From positions 37,489,437-37,553,436 of the forward strand of contig OZ026599.1 in NCBI GenBank assembly GCA_964020085.1: a stretch of 64,000 bases of DNA, in the 5' to 3' direction. Each line of letters opens with the position of its first letter. The first letter of the stretch is position 1. The position numbers and the translations under genes were made by a program. The notes beneath the pieces are model-generated. The model had not been told where the DNA came from and did no database searches. It worked only from the letters and a program-made list of their open reading frames with translations. Below are positions 60,101 through 64,000 of the stretch, piece by piece. The stretch comes from Micromussa lordhowensis. Its lineage: Eukaryota; Cnidaria; Anthozoa; Scleractinia; Lobophylliidae.

Positions 60101-60896
60101 AGCTGTATTCCTGTGTTTACTTTCCAGTCACATGCACAGATTTTGGCGCGAAAATGGAAATGTCATACTCATACTATGTATGCTTTCCTACTGCATTGCA
60201 GAAGATCTCATGTAAAGGTGACACTCACTGTGAAATAAGGTTTGTTACATGAAATAAATAATAGACTAAGACGTGTAATAAATGAATTTCAATTATCTTC
60301 AGTCAACGACGTTACACAAAACCAGGCTCCTGCCGCAGGGAGGAGGGTTTTGACACCAAAGTTTTGCCCCTGGGCAGGGCATTTGACATCAAGAAAGGCA
60401 AAAATGTCAAATCCCCCTGGGTATGCCCGGCCCCCCTACCCTGGGGCTTGACATTGACTGGTGCATTATTCAAGACACTCTCAGAGCAAACGAGATCCAT
60501 GATAATACACAGAAAGATTTAAAAGACATAAACAACAACTTCCGTTACATTTAATCATCAATAAGTTAATTTAAGTTTGTTTTAGCTTGCTGTATGCTTC
60601 CGCCAAAATTTGTCGAGTCAGAAAAAAACAAGGACAGGAAGTGTCAATTCAAAGGAACAAACTAACCGTCTGGCACTCTCGTTGTCTGATGCTTCCTTGT
60701 AAAGTCTTGCAAAGGCAAAGCCCTTCAAGTTGCGCTGTAAGACAGGTTAACGAAACAGTAAATCCTTCAAAATTGAGCTGAGAGAGATCTGCGCCAAAAT
60801 GAATGAGAGCTACATACAGCTTACCTCGTGTGCGCTGGTACAGTTTCGTTCCACTTGGATCACGTACTTATCTACCTCATCCTTGGTCCAAACCAT
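28585..60896 (-). CDS. RANBP2: RANBP2/Nup358 nucleoporin, complete 31-exon gene, 3387 aa, lacking the cyclophilin domain
   Basis: RANBP2 forms the cytoplasmic filaments of the nuclear pore, binds RanGTP and acts as a SUMO E3 in vertebrates. Coding exons run from ATG at 60896 to TAG at 28585-28587: 28 short exons (60896-37737), a 4673-nt exon (36740-32068), then 31725-30460 and 30175-28585. All 30 junctions keep phase and sum to 10164 nt. Approximate domain order: TPR-type N-terminus (25-155) and helical region to ~800; RBD1 (988-1125); zinc finger (1148-1178); FG repeats; IR-like LLVYE/LFLPSNFF element (~1725-1770); RBD2 (1870-2010); zinc finger (2040-2068); RBD3 (2221-2358); second IR-like element (2390-2427); RBD4 and zinc finger; RBD5 and zinc finger; FG and acidic tail. 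There are no cyclophilin exons. Human RANBP2 is 3224 aa, with eight zinc fingers, adjacent IR1-IR2 and a terminal cyclophilin. Confidence 0.95.
30460..31725 (-). CDS. RANBP2: RANBP2 exon 30: RBD4 plus zinc finger module
   Basis: The exon starts after a TTTTTAAG acceptor (SGESQPAADGPKEM) and ends at AAAG/GTCAGT. It is 1266 nt, a multiple of three with equal phases at both ends, so it can be duplicated or skipped in frame. It holds an RBD (GPHFEPIIPLPDKIDVKTGE, WKERGVGDIKLL, LMRRDQVLKICANH), a RanBP2 zinc finger (GSWECDTCMVRND...CAACG), FSFGS-type FG repeats and an acidic tail. The RBD is almost identical to that of exon 31. Confidence 0.92.
32068..36740 (-). CDS. RANBP2: RANBP2 exon 29: RBD1-ZnF-FG-IR-RBD2-ZnF-RBD3-IR
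   Basis: A single 4673-nt exon begins after a CTTTCAG acceptor and ends at CAAG/GTTGGT. It carries RBD1 (IHFEPLIPLPEQIEVQTGEE, genomic ~36415-36000), a W-x-C-x2-C-x10-C-x2-C zinc finger (~35920-35840), a phenylalanine-glycine-rich stretch (~35800-34900), an acidic patch, and an IR-like element with SIM core CLLVYE (~34200-34060). After these come RBD2 (~33765-33345), a second zinc finger (~33255-33170), RBD3 (~32710-32300) and the IR2-like DDISLVFQ...LELPSNFFGF (~32205-32095). Each RBD keeps the W-K-E-R-G and M-R-R-E cores. An open frame continues beyond both splice sites but is not coding there. Confidence 0.92.
36985..37078. repeat. Tc1/pogo-like terminal remnant
   Basis: CAGTAGAACCCAGTTAATAC and GTGTCCGTATTAACCGGGTG form an inverted, repeated end typical of pogo/Tigger MITEs. 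Only one end is recognisable. Confidence 0.45.
37376..37666 (-). mobile_element. SINE family A, full-length copy with 11-bp target duplication
   Basis: The tRNA-like head is at the right end (minus-strand box B GGTTCGAGTCC). CTCCTGTGATG flanks both sides (37365-37375 and 37667-37677). It sits in RANBP2 intron 28 in sense orientation with the gene. Confidence 0.88.
37737..60896 (-). CDS. RANBP2: RANBP2 exons 1-28: N-terminal TPR and helical scaffold
   Basis: Exons, high to low: 60825-60896, 60667-60734, 59376-59417, 57554-57625, 57128-57171, 56687-56733, 56496-56555, 55865-55933, 53423-53483, 52729-52829, 52595-52622, 52342-52480, 50845-51004, 49992-50157, 49071-49204, 48462-48543, 48117-48206, 45646-45746, 44566-44744, 42817-42943, 42325-42381, 42130-42194, 41931-41991, 41286-41423, 40081-40230, 39219-39303, 38522-38622, 37737-37871. 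They encode residues 1-878. Anchors to the vertebrate protein are LKGFAFARLY, GQLYEGMGQLEKAVASYRRS (TPR), ARLFPGHPD, LHVRLVRLY, ACSRLSQSG and NITWVGLHW. This region docks the protein at the pore. Many introns hold MITEs or SINEs, but none breaks an exon. Confidence 0.9.
38057..38353 (-). mobile_element. SINE family A, full-length copy with 12-bp target duplication
   Basis: It has the same structure as the copy at 37376, with minus-strand box B GGTTCGAGCCC. AACGAAGTACTA is duplicated at 38045-38056 and 38354-38365. It lies in RANBP2 intron 27, 169 bp from exon 27. Confidence 0.9.
39448..39716. mobile_element. Inverted-repeat element (TTCTATTGGGATCAACC ends)
   Basis: The left end TTCTATTGGGATCAACC is mirrored by GGTTGATCCCAATAGAA at 39716. 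The interior carries GGTTGG repeats and no frame. It lies in RANBP2 intron 25. Confidence 0.7.
39730..40020. mobile_element. MITE with GTGTTTGGAAATGTGGTCAA motif, copy 2
   Basis: The motif AGGTGTTTGGAAATGTGGTC and its inverse TTTGACCACATTCCCAAAT are shared with 10033-10290 and 46340-46620. It lies ~60 bp from RANBP2 exon 25. Confidence 0.5.
42060..42112. repeat. Short tandem repeat of CAGTCCGGCAGTCCAG type
   Basis: About five imperfect ~9-bp units lie in the small intron between RANBP2 exons 22 and 23. Confidence 0.7.
42614..42752. mobile_element. MITE with ATTCTCNGTATTGGA ends, copy 1
   Basis: It starts ATTCTCTGTATTGGACTAGA and ends near CAGCTAGTTCCAATAC. It shares ATATCATTAAAAAGAGAT and ATTTGAAAAGACTCC with the copy at 44378-44526. 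Confidence 0.65.
43574..43797. repeat. Large hairpin MITE (~93-bp arms)
   Basis: The arms run TACAAGATAATTTGGTTTTA to GACGTTTCGAGCATTAGCCC and back with few mismatches. It lies within a wider inverted repeat (43499-43915) whose ends are TTGCAAACTAATAAAAATAT and its inverse, so one element appears inserted beside or into another. Confidence 0.88.
43800..43903. repeat. Hairpin with ATGTATGCCAGGG arms
   Basis: AAAAATATGGGACC...ATGTATGCCAGGG is mirrored by CCCTGGCATACAT...GGTCCCATATTTTT. Confidence 0.8.
44210..44365. repeat. Hairpin MITE (~70-bp arms)
   Basis: TTATTGACCAAGCTTG through GTTTATGGACC is mirrored by GGTCCATAAAC through TTAGTCAATAA, around a 13-base loop. It lies in RANBP2 intron 19. 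Confidence 0.85.
44378..44526. mobile_element. MITE with ATTCTCGGTATTGGA ends, copy 2
   Basis: The terminal inverted repeats ATTCTGGGTATTGGACTGGA and TCCATTCCAATACCGAGAAT are ~27 bp with few mismatches. It is related to 42614-42752. Confidence 0.75.
44997..45236. mobile_element. MITE with GGGCCGGGTTGTTC ends
   Basis: GGGCCGGGTTGTTCAAAGGC ... TAACCCAGGATTA is mirrored by TAATCCTGGATTA ... CGAACAACCCGGCCC. It lies in RANBP2 intron 18. Confidence 0.82.
45798..46249 (+). pseudogene. LINE ORF2 extreme 3' remnant with (TATG)n tail
   Basis: A 68-codon frame (45798-46004) gives YNLRGNYILTLPVPKTTSYG and then FSYHAVKLWNSLPDNV, the conserved end of many LINE reverse-transcriptase proteins. It closes in a stop and is followed by 3' UTR-like DNA ending in a TATG microsatellite at 46229-46249. 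It is extremely 5'-truncated. It lies antisense in RANBP2 intron 17. Confidence 0.78.
46340..46620. mobile_element. MITE with GTGTTTGGAAATGTGGTCAA motif, copy 3
   Basis: It holds TTTGACCACATTTCCAAATG and, further on, a diverged inverse AGAAATGTGATCAAACACTG, as in the copies at 10033 and 39730. Confidence 0.5.
46635..48076. mobile_element. 1.44-kb non-autonomous DNA transposon with ~183-bp terminal inverted repeats
   Basis: The left TIR (46635-46817, GAAGGGCTTCCTGAAAAAAAG...) is mirrored by the right TIR (47895-48076, ending GGAAGCCCTTC) with few differences. AATT lies outside both ends and may be the target duplication. The ~1.08-kb interior has no convincing transposase frame. The right TIR abuts RANBP2 exon 17 (41 bp away) without disturbing it. 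Confidence 0.88.
48607..48846. mobile_element. MITE with TAGACC...AAATGGNGGCCAAT ends, copy 1
   Basis: The ends are inverted: ACTTTAATAAATGGTGGCCA versus TTGGCAGTCATTTATGAAAA. A ~50-bp extra segment (CGTGGCGCCAGTAGGCGCAT) interrupts the middle. A second copy lies at 58948-59131. Confidence 0.7.
49335..49869 (-). mobile_element. Old SINE family A copy split by a poly-G MITE
   Basis: SINE sequence is seen at 49335-49490 (ACCCCCTGAATGGGATGAGA) and 49766-49869 (GGCACTGTGAAAGC... to a decayed tRNA-like end). The two parts are separated by the element at 49491-49765. Confidence 0.7.
49491..49765. mobile_element. Poly-G-ended MITE, copy 2, with 11-bp target duplication
   Basis: GGGGAAGAAAG is present at 49480-49490 and 49766-49776. 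The ends CCCAGGGGAACTCCC and GGAGTCCCCCACT are imperfect inverted repeats. Interior phrases (ACAAAAAGGACAGG, CCTCAAAAGGTAC) match 5245-5524. Confidence 0.75.
51403..52290. mobile_element. hAT-like non-autonomous transposon (CAGGGCTCAAAATAA ends)
   Basis: The 15-bp terminal inverted repeats CAGGGCTCAAAATAA and TTATTTTGAGCCCTG are perfect. ATGAC is duplicated on both sides (51398-51402 and 52291-52295). Subterminal TTTTGACCGGTCAA repeats are present near each end. CAGGG ends with short duplications fit hAT-like elements. There is no transposase. It lies in RANBP2 intron 12. Confidence 0.88.
53545..53660. repeat. Palindrome with CACTTAATGACTGGCC arms
   Basis: CACTTAATGACTGGCCCCAA through GTTTCCCCGAG is mirrored by CTCACTGTTTCCCGAGGGCC through ATTAAGTG. 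It lies in RANBP2 intron 8. Confidence 0.8.
54275..54959. mobile_element. hAT-like non-autonomous transposon with subterminal ATGCGGAAA repeats
   Basis: The 22-bp terminal inverted repeats, starting CAGGGCATCTGACAGG, are perfect. TTAACT is duplicated at 54269-54274 and 54960-54965. ATGCGGAAA (or ATGCGGA) recurs about eight times near the ends in both strands, as transposase-binding sites do in hAT elements. It encodes nothing. It lies in RANBP2 intron 8. Confidence 0.9.
56176..56345. repeat. Repeat shared with 9236-9400 in inverse orientation
   Basis: GTTGCCCTTCTGCTGAAAATG and TTTTGCCCTCCTGTGAAAAC are the inverse of sequences at 9236-9400. Ends are not resolved. Confidence 0.55.
58641..58940 (-). 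mobile_element. SINE family A, full-length copy
   Basis: The full tail-to-head structure is present. Flanks AATGTAATAG (58631-58640) and AATGCAATAG (58941-58950) are a target duplication with one mismatch. It lies in RANBP2 intron 3 and abuts the MITE at 58948. Confidence 0.85.
58948..59131. mobile_element. MITE with TAGACCCTTTTCATAAATGG ends, copy 2
   Basis: The ends TAGACCCTTTTCATAAATGG and GCCATTTATGAAAGCAGTCC are inverted. TTAGTAAGGCTAATTT and its inverse recur inside. It matches 48607-48846. Confidence 0.75.
59533..60465. mobile_element. 0.93-kb element with ~60-bp inverted repeats, carrying an exon-like frame
   Basis: The left end TGCACCAGTCAATGTCAAGC through GGTAGGGGGGCCGGGC is mirrored near-perfectly at 60405-60465. 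The interior is not repeat-like and contains the frame at 59830-59914. It lies in RANBP2 intron 2. Confidence 0.85.
59830..59914 (+). other. Orphan exon-like frame (M-x-L-Y-K ... T-G-Y-E-E) ending at a GTAAGT donor
   Basis: ATG at 59830 opens 28 codons and one base, then GTAAGT at 59915. The peptide is basic (HRRKRK) and ends TGYEEFVQG. It matches the frame at 12303-12384 in ends and donor phase. It may be exon 1 of a gene carried by the surrounding inverted-repeat element. No following exon is recognised. Confidence 0.4.
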
Positions 60897-61924
60897 TTTC
60901 CAAGAGTTTTAAAATGTAGAGCTCACCGTAAAAAAATCGAAGTCAAATTAGCTTACAAAGCTGATCAAGTTTCCGTACATTTCCTTGTTGAAAGCGCCAC
61001 AAAATCTCAAAATTCCAAGACCGCGAATCGGCGTTGACTTCACGCATGAATTTTAGACATGAGCCGCTGAACAGTGAGAGGACAGCTGAAGTCATGCAAT
61101 CCTCGTGACAGAATGAGCACGTGATAAAGGGTTTAGCAATTGTTAGCTTGCCAATCTTAAAAATGTTTCCAGTTTTCTTATATCATGTACGACAGTTGAA
61201 GAGGTATTCCACTTTCAAAGGTGATTTTTTTGTCCGAATGAATGTTTCACGATAAATGTCTTCGGCCTTTTTCTGAAACCCGAGCTCACGCACTCGTCAC
61301 ACAACTTGCACTTCCTGTTTTTCTGGGAAATCGCCAATGTCTTCTACGAACAAACACGGAAACTATTAAGTTAAAGTTTGGCAGAAGGAAATGACATGCA
61401 AATAAGCATTTAGGCGTATGGAGCAAGGATGTTGCATCTCAAACCAAGTTTCTGTTTCGAGCTGTTTTATAACTAGCGTGCTTCCGACGCTGAAGCGATG
61501 GATGAGAGTCACTGACATCAAGCTCATCAATCTGTCACAACATGTATGTACTATGCCTTCATTTCATTTATAGAGGTCGATTAACCAACTTTTGGTGTAA
61601 TTTTTCAGACTGTGGTCTAAATTCTCGGAAACTTCGGCACTTCATCAGTTTTATAAAGGCGTAACTAACAGTTTGAAACCATCGAAGATATCTCTTAAGA
61701 TGTCGGTCGGTCAATGAAAAAATTCTGATTAAATTTTGAGAGACATACATTACTAGTTTAATAATAATCACTCAATCTCATTGCTCTCTACGGAATACTA
61801 GTGAGATCCTTTCCCTGGAACTGTGTTTTTTTAAAAAGGGTCAGTGTGCCCGGACTGATGTGACCTGATATAACGTGAATGGACGGAACCCTTCTTGCAG
61901 AACACAACATAATGACTCTGACCA

Positions 61925-62845
61925 GGGGCTCGTTTCTCGAAAGCCCCGGAAACTTTTCGGGCCCGTAAAGCCATTTTTAGTTCATCTGTATCTGAAAACG
62001 GAGAAGTGTATACGCCTGAAACTTCTTGTATGAAGAGAACCTCTGTTTATATTAATAATACGTGAATAAAACAGCTCTGTAATCATCAGCTTCGAGATTT
62101 TGCTACGGCTTTCGGGGGACGTATACAAAACATGGACCGGGGTCCATGGACCCGGTCCATGCTTACCGGAGAAAAACACAGACTCATATCTATTGCTTAC
62201 GTCCTTGAGGGTTTGTCTCGTATTAGCGGGTTGCTTTGGGATCGCGCTCCCATAAATGGGTAGACCACAAACTCGTTTTGAGATACAGAAGATCGGCTGG
62301 GGCATTTTTACCCCCAGTATTTCATTTTATTCTATCGTGCATAAAAATAAGCCGATTTATTTTATAAACGAAGTTTACCGCACAAACACAAGTTTGAAAT
62401 CAAGGTATATTGATAAAAAAAGTTTAATGGATAGCTTGTAATTTTAATGGGAGAGCACAGAATGTATTAAACGAATCGTGACCTTGGAGGGGGTAGGTTG
62501 CCGGATATATTGCTCGTACTCACGAAGTACGCCTGTATTGCAAGCTATGTACAGTCGTACTACCCCGTGTAAAACGAAGTCCTTTTATTTATCGATCCCA
62601 AAGCAACCCACTAATACGAGACAAACCCTCAAGGACGAAAGCAATAGATACGAGTCTGTGTTTTTCAAACCCTGACCTCCGGTAAATTTTCATATTAACA
62701 GGGGCGATTTCCTTTTGAAAATTTAGGGTGGTCCATGGTGGTCCATGGTCCGGGTCCATGGGGTTGTCCATGGACCCTGGTCCATGTTTTGTATACGTCC
62801 GCTTTCGGGTGCGAAAACTTTTCGGGACCTTCGAGAAACGGGCCC
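61925..62845. mobile_element. Outer inverted-repeat element interrupted by a foldback insertion
   Basis: GGGGCTCGTTTCTCGAAAGC near 61925 and CCTTCGAGAAACGGGCCC ending near 62845 are inverted, with shared inner AACTTTTCGGG. The interior contains the insertion at 62117-62800. Without it, the host element is ~240 bp. Confidence 0.65.
62117..62800. mobile_element. Foldback element with 9-bp target duplication (Mutator-like)
   Basis: The ends GGACGTATACAAAACATGG and CCATGTTTTGTATACGTCC are inverse. The arms continue over 100 bp (GACTCATATCTATTGCTTAC; TGAGGGTTTGTCTCGTATTA and inverses). GCTTTCGGG is duplicated exactly at 62108-62116 and 62801-62809. Short GGTCCATG repeats lie near both ends. It is non-coding. 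A 9-bp duplication with long inverted ends fits Mutator-like elements. Confidence 0.85.
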
Positions 62846-63074
62846 ATGGGCTCGAAACGGATCGCTCGGTGGATCCGGAGTCCAGTTTAATTTTGCTCTG
62901 TATAACCTTTTCGTCTCCTGATTTATTTGGAGACATTTCCCAATATAATCAGCCGAGACATTCATGCCCTTTTAATTAGTACTGAGAAGATAATGGTTAA
63001 CAATTATTAGTCTTTGTTTATCTGAGCAAAAAAAAAAGGAGTTCACAAGAACTCGTTCAGAAATGCCTGTGCAT

Positions 63075-63252
63075 TTCAGGATCGAATTGGAATTGGAAAT
63101 GTCGGAGAGGAGAAAACCGGAGTACACAGAGAAAAACCTCTCGCAGCAGAGTAGAGAACCAACAACAAACTCGACCCACATATGACGCCGGGCACGGGAA
63201 TCGAACCTGGGACACATTGGTGGGAGGCGAGCGCTCTCACCACTGCGCCATA
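63075..63252 (-). mobile_element. tRNA-derived SINE, third family
   Basis: Read on the minus strand, the head is GGCGCAGTGGTGAGAGCGCTC (box A) followed by box B GGTTCGATTCC (63184-63251). The body contains GTGGGTCGAGTTTG, GCGAGAGGTTTTTCTC and TGTGTACTCCGGTTTTC. It is not a functional tRNA, because the arms do not pair and a SINE body follows. The 3' end is approximate. Confidence 0.75.
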
Positions 63253-63898
63253 ATGTTCGAAAAACAAAACCACACGATACCTTAATCTCTGACACAGTTC
63301 GTGGCGAGCAATCATTAGACAATGGCATGATTTGACTATAGGTGTCGTCCCCTCCGTATGTAGGATCACCCGAAGGAAAAAGGTGCGGCGGGTGCAAGAA
63401 GCTTCTAAAAGCGAAAGTAATGACCTTCGCTGCTTCCGGATTTTTACGATAAAGCAACAGTCGAACCTCTCCTTAATTAACGGCGGATACCTTATAAGGG
63501 CACCTCTATCTTACGTACAGCTCATCGGGTCCCAGAGAAACCAGAGTAGTTCTACTCTCTATCTCTATAATATTGACATCTCCACATTACGGACACTCGA
63601 CTCTGGCCCTTTAATTTACTGTGCCTATTAAAAAGGTTTCGCCGCAAGTATGTTATAGCTTGATTTGCTGCTTGGGAAGTCTGTAAACGTTTTTCTATTA
63701 CTTTGCATTTCGTTTGGCTCTCACGCCGTCGTTAAACATAGAGAGTAGAAAGCTATTCTCAACGGCCTAACACCGGCCATGTCCAAATCACCTTCCGTTT
63801 CCATTTTTTTTTCAGCGATCAGTAAGTCGACCTGGTTTTCTGTCATCAAATAGCTAACACTACAGTGCAGCTGGAGGCGACGTTTTGTAGGTTCAAGA

Positions 63899-64000
63899 AT
63901 GAATAATGGTCCTAAAATCTCCGAGCCGTCTGTTTCCGCAAGGGAGAGGGCACTTCAGGAAAAGATTATCAGGCTGGAGAAGAAATTGGAAGGCTACCAG
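63899..64000 (+). CDS. N-terminus of an unrecognised, probably coiled-coil protein (3' partial)
   Basis: ATG at 63899 is the first Met after an in-frame stop at 63851-63853, and 34 codons run open to the window edge. After a polar N-terminus (NNGPKISEPSVSA), the sequence ARERALQEKIIRLEKKLEGY has the charged heptad look of a coiled coil. I do not recognise the family. It diverges from RANBP2, with ~3 kb between the starts. Confidence 0.5.
   Translation, partial: MNNGPKISEPSVSARERALQEKIIRLEKKLEGYQ

Larger units (their letters stand above)
60897..63898. other. Divergent intergenic region, RANBP2 promoter side
   Basis: No coding exon was recognised. It should hold the RANBP2 promoter just right of 60896 and the promoter of the + strand gene left of 63899. 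Nested inverted-repeat elements occupy 61925-62845, and a tRNA-SINE lies at ~63075-63252. A pogo-like end (CAGTCGAACCTCTCC) lies at 63460. Confidence 0.5.

Noticed and set aside
63184..63251. Functional tRNA gene on the minus strand
   Set aside because: It has good A and B boxes, but the acceptor and anticodon stems do not pair, and the sequence continues into a SINE body.

Overview
The window is nuclear DNA from an invertebrate animal. It is AT-rich, has spliced genes with GT-AG introns, and is crowded with short inverted-repeat (MITE-like) elements, tRNA-derived SINEs and broken LINEs. The gene content and the repeat style suggest an anthozoan cnidarian, most likely a stony coral. That taxonomic call is an inference, since no search was possible.

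Four protein-coding loci can be supported. (1) 318-1738, + strand: the last four coding exons of the spliceosome factor CWC15, with the 5' part outside the window. (2) 9574-24798, - strand: a complete six-exon FAM122/PABIR gene of 270 aa, an inhibitor of PP2A-B55; its 11.8 kb intron 2 holds most of the repeats of the left half. (3) 28585-60896, - strand: a complete 31-exon RANBP2/Nup358 gene of 3387 aa. Every exon junction keeps phase. It has an N-terminal TPR region, five Ran-binding domains, four RanBP2-type zinc fingers, FG repeats and two separated SUMO-ligase-like IR elements, but no C-terminal cyclophilin domain. (4) 63899-64000, + strand: the first 34 codons of an unrecognised, probably coiled-coil protein running off the right edge.

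Layout: CWC15 and FAM122 converge across about 7.8 kb of repeat-rich intergenic DNA. FAM122 and RANBP2 run in the same direction, with 3.8 kb between them. RANBP2 and the last gene diverge across 3 kb. The three recognised genes serve basic nuclear functions (splicing, control of mitotic phosphatase, nuclear pore and Ran/SUMO cycle). Nothing suggests a functional cluster.

The rest is mobile-element archaeology of good quality. There are four tRNA-SINE copies of one family, three with exact target-site duplications. There are two hAT-like CAGGG elements with duplications, a foldback element with 9-bp duplications nested in another inverted-repeat element, a 1.44 kb element with ~183-bp terminal repeats, a 66-bp hairpin with 10-bp flanking repeats, a poly-G/TATA-like MITE family, and three LINE 3' remnants. 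A 2.0 kb 8/9-bp minisatellite starts inside a tRNA-SINE head and carries a ~520-bp higher-order period.

Most notable: the rearranged RANBP2 architecture with a recently duplicated terminal exon; a 36-nt in-frame microexon holding the predicted PP2A-B55 docking motif; the SINE-born G-rich minisatellite; and two similar ATG-to-donor 'orphan exons' lying antisense in introns of both host genes.
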